Source of the DNA: Talpa occidentalis
Taxonomy: Eukaryota; Chordata; Mammalia; Eulipotyphla; Talpidae
Length of the DNA stretch: 64,000 nucleotides
Direction of reading: 5' to 3'
Assembly: GCF_014898055.3 (NCBI RefSeq)
Contig: NW_023601212.1
Location: 56,346,329-56,410,328, forward strand
Position 1 is the stretch's first letter. Every line of letters starts with the position of its first letter. The notes beneath the pieces were generated by a model. The model did not search any database and had not been told where the DNA came from. It saw nothing but the letters and a program-made list of their open reading frames with translations. Below are positions 34,850-47,871 of the stretch, piece after piece. The position numbers and the translations under genes were made by a program.

Positions 34850-37800
34850 AGCACTAAAGTCAAAAGGTGAAACATGGAAGGAAAACAAGTTATATTATCA
34901 CTTGAAGGCAAACTGTTATAAGGTGAAAGATGTATTCTGTAAACTATAAAGCAGTCATCAAATTAATACCAAAAAATTAGAAAATGAAAATATGACAAAT
35001 ACATAATGCAACGGGCATTGAAGAGTATAAAGAGAAAAAAAGAACAGATAAGACAGATTAAAAATAAATACAGCATAATATATTAAACCCAACTGTTCAA
35101 TGTAAACTCAAGCATATTTAAAAAAACAATTATAATCACATTAAATATCATCCAAATGCCCCAATTGAAAGACTAGATAAAAGATCAAGATCCAATTATA
35201 TGCTGCCTATAAGAAACTCACTTTAAATATAAAGAGACGGGTAGGTTAAATGTGAAAGGATGAAAAATATACTCCATGCTAACACAAATCAAAAGAAATT
35301 TGGAGAAGCTATATTAGTATCAGATAAAACAGATTCCAGAACAAAGGATATCACCAGAGACAAAGTGGGTTATGTCACAATGATATAATACATAATTATA
35401 TTATGTCCTCATTGGAGAATACTCCTAAAGCTTCAATTACATGAAGAAAAATTATAGAAGCACATGAAAAATAAACATCCACAATTTGTGGACTTCAACA
35501 AAGCTTTCTCAATAACCAATAAAAACCAGAAATATGTAAGACTTACACAACACTGCCAACCAAGTAGACCTAACAGACATTTAAAAAGGACTCCACTCTC
35601 CAACAGCAAAACATTTATTTTTTTAAGTACGTACTACATTCTGGACCATAAAACAAATCTTACTAAATTTAAAAGGATTTAAACCATATGAAGTATAAGC
35701 TTGACTACAAATTAGAAATCAATAATAAAACGTCTGGAAAATCCTCAAATACTTGGAAACTAAATAACATACTTCCATATAGCCTGTGGGTTAAAAAAGA
35801 AATGAAAAGAGAAATGAGAAATTATTTTAAACCGAATGGAAATGAAAACACAACATTGGAGGCAACTAATCAATACTGAAAAGACACTGATAGCATGAAA
35901 GTACTTCTATTAGAAAAGAAGAAAGGTCTCAAGTCAAGATCTCAGCTTCTACATAAGAAATTAGCACAAGAGTAAGAAGTGAATCCAAAGAATACAGAAG
36001 GAAATAATAAAGATCAGAACAGAAATCAGTATAAACACTTTTTTAAATAGAAGGAAACAGAAAAAAAAGAATGAAACCATAAGTTGATTCTGAGATCAGT
36101 AATATGGGTAAAGTTAAACTAGACTGGGGATAAAATAAGAAAAATTTATATCAGGGATTAATTTATATCAGGAATTAAATTAATATCAGGAATGAGAGAG
36201 CTAGCACAAAGATTCTAAAGACATCGAAAGGATAAGGAAATAAGGAAATATTATAAACAATTAATGATGATTCATTTGACAACTAAGACAAAATGGACAC
36301 ACCTCAAGACACAACAAAATTCTTCAAGAAGAAATTAATAACCTAAATGGCCCAAATCTATTAAAGAAATTCGGTTTGAAGTGGAAAATCTTCCGACACA
36401 CAAAAATTCAGGTCCAGATAGCAGTTCCGATGAATTGATGCAAACATACAAGGAAAAATAGACTAATTCCACAAAAACTCTCCCCGAAATTAAAAAAATG
36501 AATACTTTACAGCTATAAAATCAAGATATTCTTAAACCTAGAGAGGCAATACCAGAAAACTACAGATCAGTATTTTTCCATGAATACAGAAGCAAAATTC
36601 TTTAATATTTTATTAGCAAGTTCAGTCAAACAAGATTTCTGAAACAGATAATACATCATGATCTAGTGAGGTTTACACCAGGATGACAAGTTAGTTTAAA
36701 ATTCAATGCAATTAAGCTAAAAAAGAAAAACCACATGATGATCTCTATAAATGCTGGACAAAATCCATCCATTCCTGATTTAAAAAAAAAACAAAACTAA
36801 GAATAGAATGAATGCCTTCAAATAGATTAAGGTTATATATAAACAAATAAAAACCATCATATTTAAAAGGTAGAAGACGAAAGCTCTACCACTAAGATCA
36901 GGAATAAACCAAAGATGTCAGCTCTTGCCACTTTTTTAAACATTATCCTAAGATTCTAACCAACGCAATCAAGCAAGAAAAAGTAATAAAAGGCATCCCA
37001 ATGGAAAAGAAGTAAAACTGTCTTTATTTGTACACAACAGATACGATCCGCTACACAGAAAATTAACAGAATCTACAAAAAACCCTTAGAAATAACAAGT
37101 GAGTTTAGCAAGCTTGTCTTTCTATTTACCACCAACAAAAAATTGAAAACTAAAAAAAATTTAATCATACCATCTACAATATCATCAAAATTGTGAAATA
37201 CTTAGGAGTAAATCCAATAAAAAATAAAAAAAAAAAACCTGTACATCAAAGATTTGTGGAGAGAAACTAAAGACAAAATACAGAGGTGTACTGTGTTCTG
37301 GATCAAGAAACTAAATGTTAATATATTAACTCTCCCCAAATTAATTTACAGATTCAAGAAAATTCTAGGAGGCTTTATGTATAAAACTGACAAAGGAGTC
37401 CAAAATTAATATTGGCATGCAAACGGCCTAGAATATTATTGTCAAAATAACTTAGGAAATGTTAGAGAATTTAAACCTGAACTCAAAACTTGTTATAAAT
37501 ATATAGCAATCAAAATAATATGCTTGTGAGTCAAGACAACAGAACAATGGAAAACAATAGATTCCAAATATAGACCTCTACATACATTCTACAAAGGCAT
37601 TTGAGTACAGAAAGAATAGTTTTTTCAACAAATGTTGCTGGAACAATTTGATATCCATTTATGTTTTTAATGCATTTCAATACTTATTTTTATGATATGC
37701 AAAAAAAAAACACATCAAAATGGACCATACCATAAAATTATAAAACTTTTAGAAGAAAAAAAATACAATGAAATCTTTGTGATGTTGTACTAGACAAAGA

Positions 37801-38375
37801 ATTTCTTAAAGAAATTACCAAAAGTACACGAAAACAGTTTCTTAAAATGTTAGACATATACTTACCTACCATATTATCTAGTCATTCCACTCTTAGGTAT
37901 TCATGTCCAAGAGAAATAAAAGCATATGTATATATAGAGTTATACACAAATGTTCATTAAAGTTTTGTCATAGCCAAAAAAAACTGGCAACAACCCAAAT
38001 GCTTATCAGAAGATGCACTGATAAATAAAGAAGACTATCCATTCAATGGACTACTACTTGGCAATACAAAGAAGTTAACTATTGATATATACCATAACAT
38101 AAGTGAATCTCAAAATAAGCTGAATAAAGTCAGAAAAGAAATGAATATATATCCTATGACTCCATTTATAAAAAATTCTTGAAAAATCCAAATTAATCTG
38201 TAAGGACAGAACACAGATTAGTGGTTATCTGGTGATGGGGCAGGAGGAATGTGGTGGAAATATTACAAAGGAATGTAAAGAAACTTTTTAGAGGAAAAAT
38301 CTGTTTATTTCCCTGATTATGGTGATGCTATCACCGATATTTACATATTTCAAGGCATATCAAATTACACTTTAA
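34850..38375 (+). repeat. Longest L1M LINE in the window, decayed ORF2 plus 3' UTR
   Basis: About 3.5 kb covering most of ORF2. Endonuclease-to-linker text: 'agactagataaaagatcaagatccaattatatgctgcctataagaaactcac' and 'tttgtggacttcaacaaag' (35.1-35.9 kb). Reverse transcriptase region at about 36.3-37.1 kb, with 'cagatcagtatttttccatgaatac', 'ccacatgatgatctctataaatgc' and 'agtaataaaaggcatccc'. C-terminal part and 3' UTR: 'ccatcaaattgtgaaat', 'tgttgctggaacaatttgatatcc', 'tcaaattacactttaaatatg'. Dozens of stops and indels; ORF1 and the 5' UTR are absent. Could be two copies of similar age; I treat it as one. Confidence 0.8.
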
Positions 38376-39524
38376 ATATGCTTAGCTTTCATTTCCCATT
38401 GCCAAACTGCTCACAGTCAACCGAATAACATATTTTGAAGAATTTCAAACTATTAGTACATGAGACATTGTATTTCAGAACTGATACACACAGTTGAATA
38501 TGCATGAATCATATTTTAAGTTTCCAAGAGCTTGAAATGTTAAAAATACTGTTTTGTGAATTTTGCTTTAAGATGTAAGAAATCTCTGTCTAAGCCAAGA
38601 TCACAAAGGTTCTATTGTATCTTTTCCTCTGTAGGTTTTATAATTTTAGGTATGATCTATTTTGATTCTATTTTTTGTGTAAGTTGCAAAATAAGCGACA
38701 CTTTTTAAATATTTGGATATCAAATTGCCCCAGCACAATTTTATTGAAAAGATTGCTTTCTGTATTCAGGATATGTCTAAATTATATAGGATATGCACCA
38801 GAGGATAGCCAGGTTCAAGAGACGTACCAAGAAACCAATGTTCCTGGGCTTTTAGGGAAAAAAAATGAATTCCATAATTCCCAAAAATGTCTGCTATATG
38901 GCCAAGTTCTGATCAATATTTGAGTCTTCCTGGGTCTATGAAAGTGGATTCTCCTTCCTATAAATTACATATATTAAAGAAGAGGGCCACCTGAAATGTA
39001 AATCTGGTATGCCCCAGATGAATATAATTCATGGTTCTTAGGAGTGTGTGGCCTCTCAAATATCAGCATTCTCACTGATCAAATATAAGTAACAGGGCAA
39101 GAAAGGAATGCTTTTAACAAAAAAATTCTATTTGCATATTTTGTATTACTGCTAAAAATACATAAATTTTAGCTAACATACTTTGTTTAACCTTTTTTTA
39201 AAATATAAAAATATTCACAACACTCGCCCACATACAGCTTTCTCATGTTGTCTACAGTTAATAAAACTTGGACAACTCTGAAGATGTTCAATAATATCAT
39301 GACATCCAAAACTTATCACCAGATCTAATGTCATTTTTTTACATAACTGTAAAATATCAGCAGATCAAATGTCATTACATAACTGTAAAATAATGTATAT
39401 AATATGCATATAATATATACAAATTAAAGGTTCAAGGTTCAAATTAGCAAACATTACACTGAATGCTTTTATAATAACAGCTTGAATTTTATATTTATAA
39501 CAAGTCAAATTATATAGTAATTAA
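38376..39524. other. Intronic sequence, nothing recognised
   Basis: No gene or repeat assigned, though 38640-38760 ('tttgattctattttttgtgtaagttgc') may be a reversed L1 scrap. 'catttttttacataactgtaaaat' recurs nearly unchanged about 40 bases apart (39335-39390). Confidence 0.4.
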
Positions 39525-39765
39525 TTAAGGGCACAGATTCCAGAGTGAACTGCCTAGATTCAAATCCCAGGTCAGCCACCTACTTCCTACATAACCTTGG
39601 GCAAGTTTCTTTATATCGCTATGCCTCTGATTCCTCATCTATAAAATGAATATGATAGTGTTAACCTCATAAGATGATTACGAAATTAACAAGCACAAAA
39701 AACCTAGAACTGTGCCTGGATCATAGTAAGCACCCAAGGGTTTTACTTTGGTATCATTGTTATAA
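39525..39765 (+). repeat. MIR-type SINE, plus, nearly full length
   Basis: 'gcacagattccagagtgaactgcctagattcaaatcccaggtcagccacc', 'cataaccttgggcaagtttct', 'ctgattcctcatctataaaatgaatatgatagtg', 'ctagaactgtgcctggatcatagtaagcac' follow the MIR consensus in order. Confidence 0.9.
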
Positions 39766-39829
39766 TTATGTTCATGACTGTCACTGTTGTGAGAGTTAAG
39801 ATTCATATGTAGGATAAGTAACTATCACA

Positions 39830-40226
39830 GATGATTTGAAAAATAATAATATACCTACTATGAATACAAAAGAACTTCAATAGGTATTTCTCCAGAGAAA
39901 ATATACAAATAGCCAGTAAGCCCATGAAAAGATGATAAACATCACTTACTGTTAGGAAAATGCAAATCACAAACAAAGCAAGGTACCACTCCACATCTAC
40001 TAGGATGACTACAATCAAAAAAATGGAAAATAACAAGAGTAGGCAATATATGGAAAACTTGGAATTCTTGTGCATTGCTGATAAGAATGTAAAAAGGGGC
40101 AGACACTGGAAAAATTTGGCAGTTTCTCAAAAGGTTAAACATAGAACTACCATGAGACCTAGCAGTTCCACTCCTAGATATATGTCCAAAAAAAGTGAAA
40201 GCAGGGACTTCAAGAGATTTACACAC
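39830..40226 (+). repeat. L1M LINE, ORF2 end, before a SINE insertion
   Basis: 'tatttctccagagaaaatatacaaatagcc', 'gaaaagatgataaacatcac', 'catctactaggatgactacaatc', 'cattgctgataagaatgtaaaaagg', 'ctcctagatatatgtcc'. Interrupted at 40227. Confidence 0.83.
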
Positions 40227-40493
40227 TAGGGCCTCCCTGGTGGCACAGGGGTTAAAGACAACACTATCAAGTTATTGCCAGACACTGGGGCACTAGTTAA
40301 TTCCCCCGCCAGAGAGCTGACCCATATGGTGCAGCAGACCTCCCCAGTCTCGCCCACTGCTCCCCTCAGCAGTGTATTTCAGCCAGTCTGCCTGTTCTGT
40401 TCCCCACTCTCTCTGGTGAATCTTCTCACCCTCCACACCTCTGGCCTGTACCCCAGTTCTTATATGCATAAATAAATCTTTTAAAAAAAAAAG
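40227..40493 (+). mobile_element. tRNA-derived T+ SINE, type B, plus
   Basis: Head 'agggcctccctggtggcacagggg', tail 'cctctggcctgtaccccagttc', then AAATAAATCTTTT. Target duplication AGAGATTTACACA at 40213-40225 and 40494-40506. Inserted into an L1M ORF2 end. Confidence 0.94.
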
Positions 40494-40975
40494 AGAGATT
40501 TACACATTAATGTTCATCACAGCATTCCTCATAATAACTAAAAGGTGGAAACAACCCAGTGTCCACCAACACGTGAATGAATAAAAAATTGTGATATATG
40601 CATATATTGGGATATTATTCAGTAATAAAAAAGAATGAAATTTTCATCTATGCTGCAAGGACGTACCTTGAAGACATTAAGTTTAGTGAAATAAACCAAA
40701 CGCATGACAAATATTTATGATACTACTAATATGAACTGACTACAATAGTCAAATTCATAAAGACAGAAGATAATAAAGATTACTGAGGACAAGGAGGAAA
40801 GACAAGGGAGAGTTATTGTTTAATGGTTACAGACTTTTTCTTAGGGATGATGAAAAGGATTTAGATATAGACAGTAGTAAAGATTATACAACATTGTGAG
40901 GGAAGTTAATGTCACTGAATTGCATACTTACAAATAGTTAAATGAAATTTGGTATTATATTTTACCACAATAAAA
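40494..40975 (+). repeat. L1M LINE, ORF2 end and 3' UTR, after the SINE
   Basis: Continues with 'ttaatgttcatcacagcattcctcataataac', 'gatattattcagtaataaaaaag', 'taccttgaagacattaagtttagtg', and ends 'ggtattatattttaccacaataaaag'. Confidence 0.83.
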
Positions 40976-41172
40976 GAAAAAGAATTAATGCAAATAAATC
41001 CATTGGTTACTCAGAATCCGCACTTTTATTCCTGCAGTTCATCAAGGAAGAACTTAGTAGCAGTTCTTACCTACCTGGTTCTGAAAGAGACAGAAAAGCT
41101 AGGATAGGACATACTGTTAAATTTAAGAACAATTTAGAACAGCATAATAAAGCTACTTTAAATAGCTTGTGA

Positions 41173-41455
41173 GGGCCTCCCTGGTGGCGCAGCGGTTGAG
41201 CGCTGGGTTGCGAAGCTGCCCGCAGCCTCTGCAGCGCCAGTTCAATCCCCGGCTGCTCCCCGGCCACCTGAGGAGGGTCCCGCATGGCGCGCAGACCTCT
41301 CCTGCCGCCCGCTGCTCCCCTCAGCAGTGTACTTCGGTCCTTCTGCCTGCTCTGCTCCCCTCTCTGGCTCTGGTGAATTCTCTCACCCTCCGGCTTCTGA
41401 CTGTGCCCAGTGCTTGCATAAATAAATAAGTAAATCTTAAAAAAAAAAAAAAAAA
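41173..41455 (+). mobile_element. T+ SINE, type A, plus; close to the family consensus
   Basis: Best-preserved type-A copy. A box TGGCGCAGCGG at 41185-41195 and B box AGTTCAATCCC at 41239-41249 fit internal RNA polymerase III promoters. Tail 'cttctgactgtgcccagtgc', then AAATAAATAAG and a run of A to 41455. The matching target copy is not here but 73 bases further on. Confidence 0.93.
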
Positions 41456-41528
41456 GAATTTCTGACTCCTATCCCCCCTTTAAAAAAAAATAGTTTAAAA
41501 AATAAATAAATAAATAAATAAATAAATA
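41456..41528 (+). mobile_element. Apparent 3' transduction carried by the SINE
   Basis: Between the SINE's A-tail and the downstream target copy lies a non-SINE segment: 'gaatttctgactcctatcc', a C/T run, A-runs and an (AAAT)n stretch. The 13-base duplication AAATAGCTTGTGA at 41160-41172 and about 41528-41540 encloses SINE plus segment, so both seem to have been inserted in one event. Confidence 0.75.
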
Positions 41529-41540
41529 AATAGCTTGTGA

Positions 41541-42714
41541 AACATTTTAATACAAATTGTTAAATTGGAAACAGTAACTGAACTTAGATTATAGAGATGG
41601 GATAATCTGAAAAAAAGAGTACTGGATTGGAACTCAGATTTCAGTTTTACTCAGATTCTAATCTCACTTCACCTAAAATTTTTTAAATGAATATCTTTTT
41701 TTATGATGATTTTACCAACTAAATGGGGGGAAATTCCATGTTTTATAAATCTGTTGAAAGAAAAATGCAGGGTATTTGAAAGTGGAGAGGGAAAAACAAC
41801 TTTGTAAACATAATTTTATATAACACTCACAAGCAAGTGAAATAACAAGATCGGTTATATAAGGGAAACATTATCACTGCTAGTTAAGTTATAGGAGAGG
41901 AAAGATTAATGCCCAACACACTCTATAATATAAAGTTTTTCTCAAGATAACACCAAAGGTATAAACCAAAAACTTAGCCTAGAATGCAAATAACTAAAAA
42001 CTTCCTCTTAAAATAATTTAGAGTATACTTGCAAAAGAATGACCTAGCACTTTCTGACCTGAACAAAACAACAAAAAATATGGCAATATCAAATCCTCTG
42101 GAGTGTGTATTTCAACAGAAATCATGACATATGATAATATTCTTTCTTAACATGTTATCAAACTATATTCAAAAACAAGCATAAAAATCTTCACTTCTAT
42201 GAAAAGGAAAACTACTGTGAACTCTTAATGAATTCAGAAAACACTAAAGGTAAGAGTAATTTTTAGATATTGGAAATTGATAGATACTGTTACTAAGCCA
42301 TCTTTTTGAAGGTCCACTTAGACAAAACTGATTCATTTCAAAATAGGAACATGCACTAGAAAGATCTGGGTTTCCTGCTCAAGAATAGTCTTGAAATTTA
42401 CAATTATACAGAAAACTGTACATAGCCAAGCCAATGTACATATGGGAACAGATGTTTACATATTATATCCTGCCCATATTATATTCAAACAAAATTTCCT
42501 ATAACCTCTACAGTATTAACTAGATACAGAAATCTTTTTTTCACTTCAGTCTCAAACTATTCTATATATCACTGCTAAAAGGTAAATTACTTTTTTCCTT
42601 TGTAAGTCTGCCCCATTCTAAATTAGCAAAGCAAGCTTATGATTATAAATTACATGCTACAACAAAACAGTTGCTAAAAAAAAATTTGGGTACCATTCCA
42701 ACTATGTAGCATTC
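41541..42714. other. Intronic sequence, nothing recognised
   Basis: No gene or repeat assigned. Confidence 0.45.
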
Positions 42715-43110
42715 TTTAAAAGGTAAAACTACAGAGGCAGGAAAAATATCAGGGGCTAAGGGTTAGAGAGAGGAATAGACAAAAGCACAGTAGATTTTTA
42801 GGGCTGTGAAAATACTCAGAATGATACTATAATAGTGGATATATGCCATTATATATTTGTCCAAAGCCATGGAATATATACTGTCTAATGTAAACCATAA
42901 TGTAAACAATAAGCTTTGGGTGACAATGGTCTGTTAAGGTAATTCATCAATTAAAACAAACTTGCTATTCTTATCAGGGATGTTGATAATGAGAGAAGCT
43001 TGCACATTTGTGATGACAGGAGTACATGGTAAATCTCTGTACTTTTCTCTCAATTTTGTTATGAACCTAACTGCACTCTTAAAGGAAATCTGTTTAATGG
43101 TTTTACAAAC
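42715..43110 (+). repeat. L1M LINE 3' UTR, plus
   Basis: 'tgatactataatagtggatatatgccattatatatttgtccaaagcc', 'taatgtaaacaataagctttgggtgac', 'cagggatgttgataatgagagaagc', 'atctctgtacttttctctcaattttgttatgaacctaactgc' follow the L1M 3' UTR in order. Confidence 0.85.
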
Positions 43111-43864
43111 TGTGATTTTTAGAATCCAATTTCTATACCTGCCTTTTATTCTTGAAGAAAAAAATTTTAATTCTTTTTGCTATTAATGTTAGTCCTACTG
43201 CCATCCCTTGAATTTGGCTTTGACACTATAACAAACTTCCCTAGAACTTCCTAAAGTAATTCCACTATAAAATTCAGTCATCAGCGCAGCACTATATATC
43301 TATATATGGTATATACCTTAATCGTTCACGAATTACACTGAATGAACCTGTCTTCAAATCATGTTAAAAGAACTTTCATGAATGTCAATTCCTTTGTAAC
43401 ACTCTAAGAAACAGTAGAAGGTTTATAAACAGCTGAGACAAAAGCCACCAACTATATTCCAAGCAAGCAGAGCATCTAAAACATTGTGTTTCTGGCTCGT
43501 TATTTCTGTTGGAGAGTCTTAAGTTAGTATAAATAAGGACATGGTCATGAATTTGACCTTTAGCAAACCAACTTTTCTGACTATATACGCAAGCCTTTCC
43601 CTCTTTCACTTGGAAATATGCTATTAATCAAAACTGGAAAAACAGCTCAGTTTTTGAAAGTCATATAAAGCATCAGAATTCTGAGAACATTTAATATGCT
43701 GGAAATATTTATGGCACTATAAGAAATAAATGTACATAAAAATACTTTCAAAAAACATTGAAAATAGCAATAAAGAAGTAGGACTTAAAATTGTGAGCCA
43801 GACTTTCATATATTTGTGGCAGGAATTGCTTTCCAGGAAGGTCACACCAATTTGGCATTAAGTC
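43111..43864. other. Intronic sequence, nothing recognised
   Basis: No feature assigned. Confidence 0.45.
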
Positions 43865-45960
43865 TTGAGCCTTTAAAAACATAATCTTCTAGGAATTCTG
43901 CCCAAGGAAACATTCAAAAATTCAATGCAAAGACTTGTTCACAGGAACAATCAGTAGACTGTTAATATAACAATTTTGAAGAACGTTAATTTCTAAAATA
44001 GGATAATGGTTAAATAAGTTATGTAAAATTAGTGTCATTTACAAATTATATTTTCTACATAATAAAGTAACATGGCATACAATAAATATAGACTGCCTAA
44101 TAGAATGAAATAAACATCTTGAAATAAACCAAATACAAATCAGTGGGGGGGGGGGAATGGATTATTCAAGAATTGGTGTAAGGACACCAGGAAGACACCT
44201 TTGTAAAAAATGAAATTGTATCTATATACCATACCTTATATCTGAACGAATCCCAAATGCATCAAAGATTTAAATGTAAAAAATAAAAAAATAAAAGTAC
44301 TAGACAACCCATGGAAGAATTATTTTATAACCTCAGAACAGGAAAGGACATTCTAACTTTCCTATGACATAAAACCAAACAGCCATAAAATATTGATATA
44401 AAATAATAAAAATATAAAATATAAAAATAATTTCCTTACAGAGGAAAAAAAGACAAATGAAAATACTAGCAGCTCATTGCCAACAAAGGGCTCTTAATAT
44501 AGTAAAGAGTTCCTACAAATTACTAAGAAAAGGATGTAACAATCCAACAAGGTGAGCAAAAGATACATAGTCCACAGAAAATGATATATTTAAATGGTTC
44601 TTAAACATGAAAAGATAGTCCGTAATACTTAATATTTAAGAGCTATGAAAAAATAAAATTAAACTAAGACACCATTTTTTACCTTTACCTTTAAAATGGC
44701 TTATATTCAAGATTATTCACAGTAGATTCACTTGTACAAGCAAAACTTAGAGGCTGGTAAAATAAATTATGATTCATCCAGGCATGATACAGTCATAAAA
44801 AGAGAAATTGCTTTATAAACTGCCAGGAAAATAAATGCAATATATATTAAGTGTGTGTGAAAGCGAGATGGCAGAGAAAATAATGCAAGGTACAGGGAGG
44901 AATAACATAAGGTTATGTTCCTATAATGGATTATAATTGTGTAAAAAAGGAGAAAAAACCATGAACACAATAAAAAACCATGAGAATATCAATTCAGGTA
45001 CAAAGTAATTAACAAATGTTTCCAAACCTCCAGAACTCCCAGCCAACTTCCTGTGTAGGCTTGCTCCAGTCACTTCAAGACTCTCACACAAAAGTCACTC
45101 TGCTTTTTTTTTTTTAAAGATTTATTTATTTATTTATACAAGCACTGGGTACAGTCAGAAGCGGGGGTGGGTGAGAGAATTCACCAGAGCCAGAGTGGGG
45201 AACAGAACAGGCAGACCGACTAAGTACACTGCTGAGGCGAGCAGCGGACACAGCAGAAGTCTGTGCGCCACGTGGGACCCTCGCTGGTGGCTGGGGATCA
45301 AACCTGCACTGCAGAGGCTGTGGGCCGCTTCACAGCCCAGCGCTCAACCTCTGTGCCACCGGGGGGCCCTGCATTTTTTTTTTTAAACTAAATTTCTAGG
45401 ACCTCAATCTTGGCAGAGTTTTTAACCATCTATATACCTGTATCTGTTTGTTTGTCTATCTATCTATTTCTGCATCTAAGTGCATAAAAGAGGTATGAAA
45501 GGATACACAAGAATTTCAACCATTTACTGATTATGTGGAGGGGACAGTGACAGCCTGCCAGGTGGCAAGTGAGCGTGAAGGAGGGATGAGAGAGATCCCA
45601 AGGAATACCCTTTTATCCCTTTTGAATTCTGAAAGAAGGAAAGTATTTCCTGTTTTTTTAAATTAAAAAATAAAAATACATTTGAAAAAATTTTAAACAT
45701 TTTCAAGAACAACAGAATACATACTGTTAAGAGATGGGACATAAAATATATTACATATGATATCAAATATGTGCAAAAAGTGCATCTATACACACACAAA
45801 AAGACTAGAATAAAATGCAACATAAAATTAAAAGAATAATTATTTCTTAGGTGAAATGATGGTGATTTTAATTTTCTCTGGATTTTCCTATAATTCAGTC
45901 TTTACATTAAGCATAGATTATATTTAATATTAGGAAAAAATGTATTTTTAATGTTATTAA
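43865..45960 (+). repeat. Old L1M/L1ME LINE material, interrupted by a SINE
   Basis: 'tctaggaattctgcccaaggaaac', 'ggttaaataagttatgtaaaatt' (43.9-44.1 kb); ORF2 scraps at 44.2-44.7 kb; 'aataaattatgattcatccaggcatgatac' (44.76 kb); after the SINE 'gaaaggatacacaagaatttc', 'acccttttatcccttttgaattctg' and a terminal A/T-rich part. These are blocks of an old L1 3' end. Segments may come from more than one copy. An 11-G run lies at 44145-44155. Confidence 0.6.
45104..45371 (-). mobile_element. tRNA-derived T+ SINE, type A, minus
   Basis: Runs from T-rich 'tttttttaaagatttatttattt' to 'gtgccaccggggggccct'. Contains 'agcactgggtacagtcagaagcg' (reverse type-A tail) and a reversed B box 'GGGATCAAACCTG'. 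The flanks share only CTGC plus T-runs, so the duplication is unclear. Confidence 0.92.
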
Positions 45961-47816
45961 CCAGGACTCTGAGCATCATAAATGAAACTTCCAAATGTCC
46001 TTAAAACATTACTTCCAAAAAAAAAAAATTACTTCCAATTACAGAATAAAAACTTAAGGATAAAGAATTTAGTAAAACAAACTATCTAATCCGCCCTCAA
46101 GTCTACCTATTAAGGATCACTATCAGATTGTTCTCATCCTACTTTCTGGATGTTTAGTCCACTTCTGTTTTCTGTTACCTAGGTAATGGTACTTCCAGCA
46201 TTTCCCTTGAAGACTGTGAAACTAACAATCTGGTATTTCTCACTGTGGAGTTTTCCTGACCTTCAGCTTTGAAAGGCCATCTCCCTACGGGAAAGCAGTA
46301 AGATCTAGAAGCTAAAACAGGAGTCAAAGGAATCTGAGGTTAAGAGTTCTAATCCTGACACACTGTGGAATGTGTTTCCAGTTTTGGGAATAAACCAAAC
46401 TTCCTATACCAGTTTCCTTAATGAGAAAACTTATTGTTTTGAAAAATATTTAAGACTATCAACTCTAAAGTTTCTTTTTAACTTTTCATATTATTCTTCT
46501 GAATTTTGTGTTCTTACATTAAATATTTTGCTCTATAAATTTTCACTCTCCCTAACAGTATCTGCAAGTACTATCAATCTCTTACACTCAGAGATCCAGC
46601 AAGGGATAATTCAGAAAGCCTATTGAAAACGACATAAGAGAACTTGAGCAATGCTGAAGACAATTTATGGAGGAATAAGAATGCAATCAGAATCTAAATT
46701 GGACCTTTGCAAGCAAAGTAGCTATAGACAACAAATTTAATCAACACCTGGTAAGGGAAGATAAAACTCAGACTAACATCTGATCCCTATTGTAGAAATA
46801 AAGATAACTTCTCCATCACTGTCTAGAAAATGAAGTTTTGTCATGCCTTTAAGGGTTCAATTTCTATTTCTCCTTTTTACCATACAGGTACTAACACCAC
46901 TATCCTGGGTCAGGATAGTGACCGTTTCCCTACTCTTTGGGTATTATGTACCTCTTGATAGCTGCCTTCTCACTAGGAAAAAAGCTACATTAAATTTGTA
47001 AAGACTTCTTTATCTACACGTCTAGAGAAGCACTCGATAGCCTTTGGTGGGGCGAGGAGGGGGGTGTTTTTACAAACATCAGAGAACAATTATTCCTCTG
47101 CCAAGACAGGGTGAAGCAATTTCAGTAGTGCCCTCAGCACACTTCAAACTCCTCCTCCTGCTAACAAGACCAAACACCTTTCTAGTTACTTAAAAGTTAT
47201 TCCAATAGGGAGGGACAAGGGAGCAGACAGCTGAATTTTTTCTGGATTAACTCAGTCATTAGTTGAATGCTTTTCTGTGGTTCACCTACTTAAAAGGTGA
47301 TCAAATCACTTTGTGCTACTGAAGAGAGTAAGTGCAAAGAACAATTACATAAACCCTCTGCTTCAACTTACCTCATCCTTCTGATGAAACAGAACCTAGA
47401 AACCACTGCCTTGCCACCATTTCCTTAATAATCTACTTTCTATGTCATGTGAATTCCTTTCATTTCCCTTAGCAAATCAGGGAAATATATTTCATTCAAC
47501 ATAACAATGTATTCAAGTGTGTGGATTGAATTTCATTATTTGACAAAGATGTGATCCTAATAAATAAAAGCATTCTAGAACTTCATATTATTTACATCAG
47601 GAAATTTGTACAGATCTGCAATCCCATATTTGCAATCTGAAATCCAAAAGATTCTAAAAAATGAAAGCTTTTTTCATAAATTCTCTGGCAGTATACTCTA
47701 ACCTGCATTGACATAAGGCTATTTATACTTAACATGACTACTCAGCAGTTTAATTGCAGAAATTTTAATATGACTGATTCTCCTAGAGACGTTGCTTCTA
47801 GAGATATTTATCTAAA
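45961..47816. other. Unique intronic sequence, no repeats recognised
   Basis: First part of the SINE-free block. An imperfect inverted repeat, 'cactatcctgggtcaggatagtg', lies at about 46898-46920. No coding features. Confidence 0.45.
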
Positions 47817-47871
47817 TATATATATATATATATGTCTATCTAGCTAGCTAGCTAGCTAGCTATCTAGGGTA
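47817..47871. repeat. (TA)n / (TAGC)n / (TATC)n microsatellite
   Basis: TA repeats followed by five GCTA units and ATCT units; the TAGC block is self-complementary. Confidence 0.85.

Noticed and set aside
34850..38375. A possible active LINE
   Set aside because: Most of ORF2 is recognisable but full of stops and indels, and ORF1 and the 5' UTR are missing.
41173..41250. tRNA gene-like head with A and B boxes
   Set aside because: The boxes belong to SINE promoters. No anticodon arm or acceptor stem pairing of a working tRNA, and the unit continues into the SINE body.
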